Assembly (NCBI RefSeq): GCF_049933045.1
Contig: NZ_CP187926.1
Span: 2,542,001-2,606,000, forward strand
Reading direction: 5' to 3'
Length of the DNA: 64,000 nucleotides
DNA from: Pseudocolwellia sp049933045
Lineage (GTDB): Bacteria; Pseudomonadota; Gammaproteobacteria; Enterobacterales; Alteromonadaceae
Shown one piece after another: positions 36,937 to 46,500 of this stretch. The position numbers and the translations under genes were made by a program. The notes under the pieces were generated by a model that was not told the origin of the DNA, ran no database searches, and worked only from the letters and a program-made list of their open reading frames with translations. Every line of letters starts with the position of its first letter. Position 1 is the first letter of the stretch.

Positions 36937-37611
36937 TTAACTAAACTGTTTCATTTTATAACCTTGGCCACGTAAGGTTTCAATAAAACCATGTTGGCTG
37001 TCAGGATCTAATTTTTTACGTAATCGTCTAATAAATACTTCAATCACATTAGAATCTAAATCAAAGTCTTGATCATAAATATGCTCAGTTAATACCGACT
37101 TAGATTTTACTTCATTAATATGCAGCATAAGGTATTCAAGCAGCTTATATTCGTAGCTACTTAAACTAACATCAATCCCATCTACAGCGACCGACATGCT
37201 TTTAGTGTTGATACTAATAGGACCATTTTCAATCACTGGGCTTGCTTGACCAACTGAACGTCTAATCAATGCATTTAAACGCGCCGCTAATTCTTCAGGT
37301 TGAAACGGTTTAGTCATATAATCGTCTGCGCCAGCATCTAAACCAGCGACTTTGTCTTGCCAGCTATCGCGCGCAGTTAAAACAATAATAGGGAAAGTAA
37401 ATTGCTTATCTCTTAAGGTTTTAATTACGCTTATACCGTCAATAATAGGTAAACCAATATCAATAATTGCAGCGTCGTATGGATGTTCCATACCTTGAAA
37501 TAAACCTGACTCACCATCGCTGGCAACATCGACAGAATAGTTTTCAAGCACGAGTTGTTTTTTTAAATTGGTTTGTAGTTCTATATCGTCTTCTACTAAG
37601 AGTAAACGCAT
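36937..37611 (-). CDS. OmpR/PhoP-family response regulator
   Basis: A 224-aa regulator with a receiver domain (LLLVEDDIELQ; phosphoacceptor Asp51 in AIIDIGLPIIDG; TKPFQPEEL) and a C-terminal winged helix (SSYEYKLLEYLMLH, SNVIEVFIRRLRKKL, IETLRGQGYKM). It lies between a PepSY gene (1 bp) and its kinase (4 bp). OmpR-family regulators bind direct repeats with an 11-bp period. Such repeats, TGTTCAG-N4-TGTTCAG, occur at 38071-38088 and 38228-38245, before this operon and the divergent gene respectively. Confidence 0.92.
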   Translation of the reverse strand: MRLLLVEDDIELQTNLKKQLVLENYSVDVASDGESGLFQGMEHPYDAAIIDIGLPIIDGISVIKTLRDKQFTFPIIVLTARDSWQDKVAGLDAGADDYMTKPFQPEELAARLNALIRRSVGQASPVIENGPISINTKSMSVAVDGIDVSLSSYEYKLLEYLMLHINEVKSKSVLTEHIYDQDFDLDSNVIEVFIRRLRKKLDPDSQHGFIETLRGQGYKMKQFS

Positions 37612-37612
37612 A

Positions 37613-37906
37613 TCAATTCACCTTGCCTGATTTAGCATCTACGGTAACATTAATAATGTGACCATTATCTTTGATCACTTTGACTTTATAGCCTGAACGC
37701 CCATTATGTTTAACTTTCAATATTTTACCGCCTACCCTTTCTTTAACAATACGGGCAGCTTGGCTAGAATTTTGAACTTTATTTTGCTTAGACGCCGTGC
37801 CATTACCTTTTAACAAAGGTACAAATTCTCCACCTCGTGCGAACACAGGAGAAGAAGACAATAAAGTAATAGATATAACCAATAAAATGGCTAGTATGTT
37901 TTTCAT
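37613..37906 (-). CDS. Exported PepSY-domain protein, two-component operon member
   Basis: A 97-aa protein starting at the ATG at 37906, preceded by GAGGGTTGTA. A signal peptide (LAILLVISITLLSSSPVFA) leads to a mature region with one PepSY-type repeat (AARIVKERVGGKILKVKHNG, then VKVIKDNGHIINVTVDAKSGKV). Small PepSY proteins often precede PhoPQ-like systems and may modulate the sensor in the periplasm. It is first in the operon. Confidence 0.82.
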   Translation of the reverse strand: MKNILAILLVISITLLSSSPVFARGGEFVPLLKGNGTASKQNKVQNSSQAARIVKERVGGKILKVKHNGRSGYKVKVIKDNGHIINVTVDAKSGKVN

Positions 37907-38070
37907 TACAACCCTCAAAATATTAAGAAAGTTTTAGTTGATGATATAAAGAAAATTAATGCTGTTACGCACAGTGTAAAAGAATGCTCTTTCTAAATAA
38001 ACCTAAGGCTTAGATAAAAAGTAATAACTTACCTTTCTCATTTATATGCTGCCATATTAGCTTCATTTAA

Positions 38071-38088
38071 CTGAACAAAGCCTGAACG
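38071..38088 (-). promoter_or_regulatory. Direct-repeat operator before the PepSY/regulator/kinase operon
   Basis: Read on the minus strand: CGTTCAG-GCTT-TGTTCAG, two 7-bp half-sites 11 bp apart. This matches the site at 38228-38245 facing the divergent gene. It is 165 bp upstream of the PepSY start. It suits an OmpR-family dimer and suggests autoregulation. Confidence 0.55.
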
Positions 38089-38227
38089 AGAAATACAACT
38101 TAACAGATTAATTATAGCAATACATTTCAAACAAAGCCTCTCTTTCAGTTATATAACCTACTGTAAATTAATAAATTATAAAAACACATTCATCTTAATA
38201 GGTATGAAATAAAACCTAACATCACAA

Positions 38228-38245
38228 TGTTCAGCTTGTGTTCAG
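38228..38245 (+). promoter_or_regulatory. Direct-repeat operator before the choice-of-anchor H gene
   Basis: TGTTCAG-CTTG-TGTTCAG, two identical 7-bp half-sites with an 11-bp period, 122 bp upstream of the start at 38367. It is the same motif as at 38071-38088. The 460-bp divergent region holds no other recognised feature. Confidence 0.6.
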
Positions 38246-38366
38246 ATTGAATGGGTTTTAATAGCATCATCAAGAGTTCTGAGCTTAGGTTAAAAGTTTT
38301 AAACGGCTTTTAGCATTTACGTAGCAATCAAGAATACGAGCTTTAAATAAATTAAGGATGTTTATT

Positions 38367-39242
38367 ATGAATAATCACTCAATGACAGAAAACAAAGCAG
38401 CAATTTCTAGGCAGCAACAGCGTATAAAGCGCGTGAATACAATTAAAGGTATTGCCTTCTTATTGGTTGTATTAAGCTTTATAGGTTTATCTATTAGTAA
38501 CGTGTCTGCAAGTGAATTAAACAGCCAAGCCAGTGTTTCTTATGGTGGTAAAAAAGACTTTATTGACGATCAAACACGTAATTTAGTTATCGCTCAAAAC
38601 AGTAACTCAGGTGTTTACGACCAAATTATTGGTAAAGCAAAAAGACAAACCCGAGAACAAGTTATCGCTGATAAGCAAATAGTGATAACAGATAAAAGCG
38701 CTAAAGGCTTTGAAAAAAGCTTAGCACCAGGCACCGCACGTTATTATGTACCTGAATTTAATATTTATGATGCAACCACTTTCCTTGAAGATGATATAGA
38801 CGGTGACGGTTATTACAGAACCTTTGGTGTTGTTTTTGATGTAGATGTTTACAATCCGAACGGCGATGAAGAAAGCGTTATTTACGCTGAGCTATACCTA
38901 AGCACTGATGGTGTTAATTGGGAACATTATTACAGCACTGACGACTTTTTAATTAGTGGTAACAACCCTGACGATCAATTCGAAGTAATCACCACCTTAG
39001 CTGAAGGCTACAATACACAAAACTACGATGTACTTATTGATATATACGAAGTGGGATATACAGAGATTGTGGCAACATATAGCTCTGACGACAACAACGC
39101 GTTATATGCATTACCTTTAGAAAGTGCAGAATACGACCAAGTATATATTGAAGAGATAGTTGTGCATGGTGGTAGCCAATCAACATTCTTCTTATTATTT
39201 ACTTTAGCTATGCTGTTTGTAAGAAAAGTAAGAGCTAGTTAA
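38367..39242 (+). CDS. Choice-of-anchor H family surface protein with GlyGly-CTERM-like tail
   Basis: A 291-aa exported protein. The ATG at 38367 is set by AAGGATGTTTATT; an ATG 9 nt earlier overlaps the binding site. An N-terminal membrane or signal segment (IAFLLVVLSFIGLSISNVSA) precedes a domain with YYVPEFNIYDATTFLEDDIDGDGYY, the pattern of the choice-of-anchor H family. The C-terminus is VVHGGSQSTFFLLFTLAML followed by basic RKVR. This resembles a GlyGly-CTERM sorting tail cut by rhombosortase. It is divergent from a two-component operon and shares its operator motif, so it is a likely target. Function unknown. Confidence 0.72.
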   Translation: MNNHSMTENKAAISRQQQRIKRVNTIKGIAFLLVVLSFIGLSISNVSASELNSQASVSYGGKKDFIDDQTRNLVIAQNSNSGVYDQIIGKAKRQTREQVIADKQIVITDKSAKGFEKSLAPGTARYYVPEFNIYDATTFLEDDIDGDGYYRTFGVVFDVDVYNPNGDEESVIYAELYLSTDGVNWEHYYSTDDFLISGNNPDDQFEVITTLAEGYNTQNYDVLIDIYEVGYTEIVATYSSDDNNALYALPLESAEYDQVYIEEIVVHGGSQSTFFLLFTLAMLFVRKVRAS

Positions 39243-39243
39243 C

Positions 39244-39261
39244 CTTATACCAAACGGATTA
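39244..39261 (+). repeat. Solo copy of the TTATACCAAACGGATTAA repeat
   Basis: The same motif borders the IS200-type element at 17258 and 18176 in inverted orientation. Here it stands alone directly after the stop of the anchored-protein gene, so the motif exists independently of the IS. Confidence 0.6.
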
Positions 39262-39303
39262 AAGTCCTTTTCAATATTTCATAGGACAGAAAAACCCTCA
39301 TAA

Positions 39304-39341
39304 AAAAATCCCACTAACTTGTTAAAGTTAGTGGGATTTTT
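39304..39341. terminator. Bidirectional terminator between the anchored-protein gene and dnaJ
   Basis: AAAAATCCCACTAACTT pairs perfectly with AAGTTAGTGGGATTTTT (17 bp, loop GTTA), between convergent stops at 39242 and 39407. Confidence 0.9.
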
Positions 39342-39406
39342 ATTGGTTAACCTTAAGCTTTTGCACTCAAGATGAACACTAAATCTAAGCTATTCGCTAA
39401 GTAAAA

Positions 39407-40549
39407 CTAGCTTTTTAAATCGTCAAAGAAGCTTTTTACGCTATTAAAAAAACCAGTTTCTTTAGGACTATGTTTGCTGTGAGTGCCCATCTTAGTTTCA
39501 AGCTGTCTTAACAAGTCAGCTTGGTCACCAGAAAGGCTAACAGGTGTTTCTAGTACAACTTTACACATTAAGTCGCCTGTTACATGGCTACGTACAGATT
39601 TAACACCTTTGCCACGTAAGCGGAACATTTTACCTGTTTGTGTTTCTTTAGGTATTTTCAGCTTAACTTTGCCTGCAAGTGTAGGTACTTCAATTTCTCC
39701 ACCTAATGCAGCAGTTGTGAAACTAATAGGCATTTCGCAGTATAAGTCGTTCTCATCACGTTCAAAGATCTTATGCGCTTTAACATTTGCTTGAACGTAT
39801 AAGTCACCTGCTGGTGCTCCATTCTCGCCAGCTTCACCTTCACCAGTTAAGCGAATGCGATCGCCCGTATCAACTCCTGGAGGAATTTTCACAGACAATG
39901 TTTTGTTCTTCTGTACACGACCTTGACCACGACATGAAGTACAAGGATCTGAAATAACTTTACCTTGACCATTACACGTAGGACAAGCTTGCTGAACAGC
40001 AAATAAACCTTGACGCATTTGTACTTGACCATGTCCATGACAAGTCGAACACGTTTTAGCGCTAGTACCTTTCTTAGCACCACTTCCGTCACATGGATCA
40101 CATGCAACATACGTTGGTACTTTAATTTCTAACGTTTTACCTTTAACAGCTTCTTCAAGTGTTAGATCTAAGTTGTAACGTAAATCTGAACCACGTTGCT
40201 GACGTTGTTGACGTCCGCCGCCACGGCCGCCACCAAAAATATCACCAAAAATATCGCCGAAATCTTGACCACCGCCAAATCCGCCGCCGAAACCACCATG
40301 GCCTCCGCCGCCGTGACCGCCTTGTTCAAAAGCTGCATGACCGTATTGGTCGTAAGCTGCACGCTTTTGATCGTCGTTTAATATTTCATAAGCTTCTTTA
40401 ACTTCTTTAAACTCTTCTTCTTTGCCTTTATCACCTTGGTTTCTATCAGGGTGAAGTTTCATAGCTAAGCGTTTATAAGCTTTTTTAATATCTCTTTCAG
40501 CTGCATCTTTTGATACACCTAATACTTCATAGTAATCGCGTTTTGACAT
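39407..40549 (-). CDS. dnaJ: Molecular chaperone DnaJ
   Basis: A 380-aa Hsp40 co-chaperone that stimulates the DnaK ATPase. The J-domain has the HPD motif (MKLHPDRNQGDKG). A Gly-rich linker follows (GGHGGGGHGGFGGGFGGG). The zinc-binding region has four CxxCxGxG repeats (CDPCDGSG, CSTCHGHG, CPTCNGQG, CTSCRGQG). The length is standard for class A DnaJ. It lies downstream of dnaK in the same direction, separated by 311 bp with a hairpin and a palindromic repeat. Confidence 0.98.
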   Translation of the reverse strand: MSKRDYYEVLGVSKDAAERDIKKAYKRLAMKLHPDRNQGDKGKEEEFKEVKEAYEILNDDQKRAAYDQYGHAAFEQGGHGGGGHGGFGGGFGGGQDFGDIFGDIFGGGRGGGRQQRQQRGSDLRYNLDLTLEEAVKGKTLEIKVPTYVACDPCDGSGAKKGTSAKTCSTCHGHGQVQMRQGLFAVQQACPTCNGQGKVISDPCTSCRGQGRVQKNKTLSVKIPPGVDTGDRIRLTGEGEAGENGAPAGDLYVQANVKAHKIFERDENDLYCEMPISFTTAALGGEIEVPTLAGKVKLKIPKETQTGKMFRLRGKGVKSVRSHVTGDLMCKVVLETPVSLSGDQADLLRQLETKMGTHSKHSPKETGFFNSVKSFFDDLKS

Positions 40550-40688
40550 AGTGAATTCTTTTACTTACTTTGTAGTTAATACCAATTTTCTTAACAACTT
40601 TTATCTATAAAGATAAAACGGGTCGTTGTACCCTTTTGATTAAATTCGGCTAAGAAAATTAGAATTAATATTAAACGGTTAACATAAC

Positions 40689-40712
40689 AAAGCGCCGATA
40701 TGTCGGCGCTTT
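40689..40712 (-). terminator. Hairpin between dnaK and dnaJ
   Basis: AAAGCGCCGA/TCGGCGCTTT, a perfect 10-bp stem with loop TATG. The T-run is short in the minus direction, so it may be a leaky terminator letting some dnaK transcripts continue into dnaJ. Confidence 0.55.
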
Positions 40713-40757
40713 ATAATTTAGTAAAGTTCAACAATACTGTTGATAATTCAGATTAAG

Positions 40758-40841
40758 CTGTTTCTTTTAAGTTCGAGGAGAAGGCACAGAGCTTAGTTTA
40801 CTAAGTGAGTACCTTCGACAAAGAAATTAGAATGAAACAGC
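40758..40841. repeat. Dispersed palindromic repeat, copy 2
   Basis: The core GAGCTTAGTTTACTAAGTGA (40789-40808) differs by one base from the copy at 3232-3251. Inner arms AAGGCAC/GTACCTT and outer arms GCTGTTTC/GAAACAGC (40758-40765 and 40834-40841) make a long imperfect palindrome. It sits between dnaK and dnaJ and may fold in the transcript. Confidence 0.6.
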
Positions 40842-40860
40842 GACAGCTGAATCAATCAAC

Positions 40861-42780
40861 TTATTTGTCTTCTTTAACTTCTTCAAACTCAGCGTCAACA
40901 ACATCATCGCCACCAGCTTGGTTAGCATCAGTTGCTTCAGGAGCTTCGCCGCCTGCAGCTTGTGACTTAGCTTGAGCAATTTCCATTAGCTTAGCTGAAG
41001 CTTCGATTGCAGCTTGTTGCTTCGCTTCAATCTCTTCTTTGCTGTCGCCTTTGATAGCTGTTTCAAGTTCAGTTAATGCAGTTTCGATTTTCTCTTTATC
41101 TTCAGCTGGTAAATCATCACCTGCTTCAGTAATTTGAGTACGAGTAGCATGAACCATACCGTCTGCTTGGTTACGAACTTGAACTAATTCTTCAAATTTA
41201 GCATCTTCATCAGCGTTAGCTTCTGCGTCACGAACCATTTGATCTACTTCTTCATCTGATAAACCAGAAGAAGCTTTGATTGTGATTTTCTGCTCTTTAC
41301 CTGTGTTCTTATCTTTAGCTGTAACATGTAAAATACCATCAGCATCGATATCGAAAGTAACTTCGATTTGTGGCGTACCACGTGGTGCAGCATCAATACC
41401 TTCAAGGTTAAATTGACCTAAAGATTTGTTAGCAGCAGCTTGCTTACGCTCACCTTGAACAACATGTACAGTTACCGCAGCTTGATTATCATCAGCTGTT
41501 GAGAATGTTTGAGATTGTTTAGTCGGGATAGTTGTGTTTTTGTCGATAACTTTAGTCATCACACCACCCATAGTCTCAATACCTAATGATAATGGCGTAA
41601 CGTCTAATAAAAGAACGTCAGTTACATCACCAGATAAAACACCACCTTGAATCGCTGCTCCAGCGGCTACTGCTTCATCAGGGTTAACATCTTTACGAGG
41701 TTCTTTGCCAAAAAACTCAGTTACTGTTTTTTGAACTAGTGGCATACGTGTTTGACCACCCACTAAAATTACGTCGTTAACATCACTAATTGATAAGTCA
41801 GCATCTTTAAGCGCTTGCTTAAGAGGTTCTAGTGTTGCTTTAACCATGTCTTCAACTAAAGATTCTAACTTAGCACGAGTAACTTTGATGTTCATGTGCT
41901 TAGGACCAGAAGCGTCAGCAGTGATGTAAGGTAAGTTAACATCAGTTTGTTGTGCTGAAGAAAGTTCACACTTAGCTTTTTCTGCGCCTTCTTTAAGACG
42001 TTGCATAGCTAGTGGATCTTTTGTTAAATCCATACCTGAATCTTTCTTGAATTCAGCTACTAGGTAGTTGATTAGACGGTTATCAAAATCTTCACCACCT
42101 AAATGTGTATCACCGTTAGTCGCTAATACTTCAAATGTGTGCTCGCCTTCAACTTCATCAATTTCAATAATTGAGATATCGAATGTACCACCACCTAAAT
42201 CGTAAACAGCTACAACTTTATCGCCTTCTTGCTTGTCCATGCCGTAAGCAAGTGCAGCAGCAGTTGGTTCGTTGATAATACGCTTAACTTCTAAACCAGC
42301 GATACGACCAGCATCTTTAGTTGCTTGACGTTGTGAATCGTTAAAGTATGCAGGAACAGTAATTACTGCTTCTGTAACTTCTTCACCTAGGTAATCTTCT
42401 GCAGTTTTTTTCATTTTCTTTAAAACTTCAGCAGAAACTTGTGGTGGAGCAACGTTTTTATCACGCGCTGTAACCCAAGCATCACCATTGTCAGCTTTTA
42501 CAATGCCAAAAGGCATGATGTCGATGTCACGTTGAACTTCTTTATCTTCAAAACGACGACCGATTAAACGCTTAATAGCGAATAATGTGTTTTTAGGGTT
42601 TGTAACAGATTGACGCTTAGCAGGCTGACCTACTAAAATTTCGCCTTCTTCTGTGTAAGCAACAATAGAAGGAGTTGTACGATCGCCTTCTGCATTTTCA
42701 ATTACGCGAACTTTGTCGCCATCTAGTACAGCAACACAAGAGTTTGTTGTCCCTAGGTCAATACCAATTATTTTGCCCAT
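40861..42780 (-). CDS. dnaK: Molecular chaperone DnaK (Hsp70)
   Basis: A 639-aa Hsp70 starting MGKIIGIDLGTTNSC at the ATG at 42780, preceded by CGGAG; frame extension beyond it runs into the promoter. The nucleotide-binding domain shows VAVYDLGGGTFDISI and ILVGGQTRMP, and the substrate domain LLLLDVTPLSLGIET. The C-terminus ends in DDVVDAEFEEVKEDK, typical of proteobacterial DnaK. It is cytoplasmic and works with DnaJ and GrpE, both encoded in this window. A sigma-32-type promoter is visible upstream. Confidence 0.98.
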   Translation of the reverse strand: MGKIIGIDLGTTNSCVAVLDGDKVRVIENAEGDRTTPSIVAYTEEGEILVGQPAKRQSVTNPKNTLFAIKRLIGRRFEDKEVQRDIDIMPFGIVKADNGDAWVTARDKNVAPPQVSAEVLKKMKKTAEDYLGEEVTEAVITVPAYFNDSQRQATKDAGRIAGLEVKRIINEPTAAALAYGMDKQEGDKVVAVYDLGGGTFDISIIEIDEVEGEHTFEVLATNGDTHLGGEDFDNRLINYLVAEFKKDSGMDLTKDPLAMQRLKEGAEKAKCELSSAQQTDVNLPYITADASGPKHMNIKVTRAKLESLVEDMVKATLEPLKQALKDADLSISDVNDVILVGGQTRMPLVQKTVTEFFGKEPRKDVNPDEAVAAGAAIQGGVLSGDVTDVLLLDVTPLSLGIETMGGVMTKVIDKNTTIPTKQSQTFSTADDNQAAVTVHVVQGERKQAAANKSLGQFNLEGIDAAPRGTPQIEVTFDIDADGILHVTAKDKNTGKEQKITIKASSGLSDEEVDQMVRDAEANADEDAKFEELVQVRNQADGMVHATRTQITEAGDDLPAEDKEKIETALTELETAIKGDSKEEIEAKQQAAIEASAKLMEIAQAKSQAAGGEAPEATDANQAGGDDVVDAEFEEVKEDK

Positions 42781-42839
42781 CTTTAGGAATCTCCGAATAC
42801 TAATAAAAAAAATATGGTTTAATCTTTCGATGAACAATT

Positions 42840-42870
42840 AGTGGGGGCAGCAAAAACTGTTTTCAACACT
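42840..42870 (-). promoter_or_regulatory. Sigma-32 heat-shock promoter of dnaK
   Basis: Read on the minus strand: GTGTTGAAAA, a gap of about 14 bp, then CCCCCACTAA, close to the heat-shock consensus CTTGAAA-N13/14-CCCCAT. The predicted leader to dnaK is about 50 nt. Confidence 0.75.
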
Positions 42871-43380
42871 TATTTGTAAAAAAAGAAGGTTTTTTTTACA
42901 AAAAATTTAAAAAAAGTCATATTTTAAATGCATTAATTTATGCTAAATGAAAAATACACACACAATAAACAGGTTTATTTAGGCTATTAGGTTTGGTTTA
43001 TTGATGTTGAATTTAGTTAACAGAAAACAAATAACAATTAATTAACAATAACTTAAAGTGAAAATCCGTTATAAAAGGTAGGTTGATTAATGGGGGTTTT
43101 AGATAGGTGTTTCAGTATTATTGCGATGAAAAACGTCACAAAGGTAAATAAAGTACGACTAAGAAATAATATTCACTTTTTTTCGTGTTTTTTTGTTTTT
43201 AAAACAAGAAATCAGTACCGTTCAAATAAAATCTACGGATGATTTCTCTATATTCCCGCATAACTTGCTAATAATCTCTCATGACTTTCTAATATTCTCC
43301 TGATAATTCCCGAATAACTGACCTATAAATTTGGCATTTCGTCGTAAAGGTTTAACGAAACTCAGAACGCTGTCATATTT
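42871..43380. other. AT-rich intergenic stretch upstream of dnaK
   Basis: No open frame, RNA or convincing hairpin was seen in these 510 bp, beyond A/T runs. Confidence 0.4.
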
Positions 43381-43424
43381 AAAATGCTAAAGCTAATTCT
43401 TAAAAATGCTAAAGCTCTCTCTTA
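43381..43424. repeat. 22-bp tandem duplication
   Basis: AAAATGCTAAAGCTAATTCTTA is followed directly by AAAATGCTAAAGCTCTCTCTTA (two units, three differences). It is intergenic, just beyond the terminator of the RND operon. Confidence 0.6.
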
Positions 43425-43435
43425 AAAACACAAAA

Positions 43436-43463
43436 GGCTTACCCTAAAACGTTAAGGTAAGCC
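43436..43463 (-). terminator. Terminator of the RND efflux operon
   Basis: GGCTTACC/GGTAAGCC stem with a 12-nt loop. On the minus strand it is followed by TTTTGTGTTTTT. It lies 65 bp beyond the permease stop. Confidence 0.75.
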
Positions 43464-43527
43464 TAAATATTTAAGAATGATTATTTAACCTGAAAACTGG
43501 ATAAGCAATTATGCCTAATATTGTTAT

Positions 43528-46500
43528 TTAATCTTTTTTAACAGCCTGCTGTAATTTAAGTAATTCTTTAGTCACGGCTTCTGGCGATTTAGTATTACGG
43601 GCAAGTAACTTATAAAAGCCCGGAATAACAAATAACGTTAATATGGCTGAAATAGTTACACCAAATAAAATAACAATACCTAATACATTTCTACTCGCCT
43701 GCCCTGGCCCTTCAGCAAATACTAAAGGAATTGCCCCAACAACCGTTGAAACCGTTGTCATGATCACTGGGCGTAAACGAATTTTACAGGCACCGATAAT
43801 AGCTTCAGAAAACTCCACACCTTCATCACGTAATTGGTTAATAAACTCAACGAGCAATATGCCATTTTTAGTCGCTATACCTATCAACATTAAAAAGCCG
43901 ATTTGGCTAAATATGTTAAAGGTAGAGTCAGTTAGCCATAAACCTAAAAGCCCACCTACAACAGCAAGGGGTACAGTAAAGAGAATAACCGTAGGATGCA
44001 CAAAGCTTTCAAACTGAGCTGCCATCACTAAAAATAGTATGAGAAGCGCAAAGCCAAATACAAAAAGTAACCCACCAGAAGATTCTTTGAACTCAAGCGA
44101 CTCGCCTTTGTAATCAATTTTAGCTTGTTGTGGTAATAACTCTTTCGACGTTGTTTCGAGAAAATCTAACGCCTGATCTAAAGTCACGCCAGCAGCCAAA
44201 CCTGCACTTAAAGTAACAGCACGTAAACGGTTGTAACGTTCTAACGAGGCAATATCGGCTTTATCTTCAACGGTGATCACATTAGCTAAAGACACCAACT
44301 CACCACTTGAACGTGAGCGCACAAAAATATTACGAATATCTTCACTGGTATTACGTTGGTCAGCAACAAGGGCAAGAATTACTGGATATTCAAAACCATC
44401 ATTAATGTATTGAGACACCTCTTGCTCTGCCATTAACGCCTGCAAGGTTAAACCAATATCGCTAATGGTAACGCCAAGTGAAGCCGCACGGTTTTTATCG
44501 ATAGTTAAATGAATTTGTTGCTGTGTTTCTTTTAAGTCAGACTCGATCGAAGTAAATAAACCACTCTCTTCGGCTTTTTCCAATACAAGATCACGCCACA
44601 CTAATAAGTTCTCGTAATTATCGCCTTGAATAACAAATTGAACTGGGCTGCCACCACCACCTCGGCTTAAACCGTTAGGCATAAATATACCTGTGCGTAT
44701 GCCTGGTATTTTACCCCATTCGGTGATCAACTCTTTACGCAACTCAAATACTGAAATGTCGCGTTCATCCCAATCAGCAAAACTAATACGGCTAAATGCA
44801 GAGTTTGGTGCTTGTGTACCAAAAGCAGGCGCGACAAATAGAACACGTGTTAACGAGCCATCTTCTACTTTGTCTAACATAGGTGTTGTAAGTTGCTCGA
44901 TAAGGCTACGCATTTTCTCAACAGACGTGCCTTCTTCAGCACTTATTCGTGCCATTAAGGTACCTTGGTCTTCAGTTGGTGCGTATTCTTGATTCAAGTT
45001 CATGAAAATATAATAAGCGCCGCCGCCAGAGAAAATAGCGAGAAATACAGGTAACAATAAAAAGTTCAAGCTACGGCGTAAGCTTCTTTCATACAAGCGA
45101 CTTAAACCGTTCATGCCTTTATCAACAATACGTACTAACACATTGTTGCTATCACCTTTGTGCAATAACTTACTGCACATCATAGGCACCATACTTAAGG
45201 CTAAGATAGTAGAACAGATAACAGCAGCAGAAATCGCCACCGCTAACTCAGCAAATATTTGCCCCGTATTGTCTTTTACCAAACCAATAGGCACGAATAC
45301 CGCAATCAATACTACGGTTGTTGCAACAACAGCAAAGGCAACTTGCCTAGCACCATTGTATGCAGCTAACAGCGGAGGCTCACCTTCTTCAATACGTCGG
45401 TAAATATTTTCGAGCACTACAATGGCATCATCCACCACCATACCAATTGAAAGCACCATCGCCAGCAAAGTAATTAAGTTAACTGAATAACCAAAAAACC
45501 ACAGGGCAACAAAAGATCCTAATAACGATAAAGGAATACACACAATAGGAATAATTAACGCACGCCAGTTACCTAAAAATAGCCACAGCACTAACGCCAC
45601 TAAAATTAACGTAGCGATAATAGTACCGTATACGTTTTCAATGGCCGCACGAATAAACTCAGACGCATCACCCGATGTTGTAACCTTTACGCCATTCGGC
45701 ATAGCATCAGCTAGCGCTTTAATTTCTTCATGAATAGCATCAAGCACTTCTACCGTATTGGCCGTTGATTGCTTAACAATACCAATCGACATACTGTCAT
45801 TATTATTGACTTGGAATACTCGACGGAAATTAGCGCGATCTACATTCACCTCAGCCACTTCAGCCAAGCGTACTAAATGCCCGTCATCACCTTGGGCGAT
45901 AACGAGTTTTCTAAAGTCTTCTGCGCTGCCATAAGCCCTGGATATTCTAACGGGAAACTCACGTGTTTCAGATTCTATAATACCTGCAGGCAGTTCAATA
46001 TTTTCAGACTGTAAAGCCGTAAGAACATCTAATACGGTAAGGTTTCGCGAAATCAGCTTTTTCTTATCAAGCCAAATACGCATAGCAGGATCACCACCAC
46101 CAAGCACATTTACTGACGCCACACCTGGTATTACCGCAAAACGATCTTTTACATAACGGTCAGCATAATCAGTAAGCTCCATTGTCGACCAGCTATCAGA
46201 CACTAAACTGATATAAATAATAGGACGAGCATCACTATCTGCTTTATTAATTCGAGGATCTAAAGCTTCTTCTGGAATACGTCTACGCACTCTTGAAACA
46301 CGTTCACGTACATCATTAGCGGCAGCATCAATATCGCGCGTTAATACAAACTCCATATTGATAGATGAACGACCATCAACACTAGTAGAGCGCATCGACT
46401 TAATGCCTTCAATACCACTGAGTTCGCCTTCAAGCACTTGGGTTATTCGGTTCTCAACAATATCAGCTGCTGCCCCAGGATAGTCTGTAGACACAGAAAC

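Noticed and set aside
43643..44017. 124-codon open frame opposite the RND permease
   Set aside because: Shadow frame; the minus-strand permease is unambiguous.
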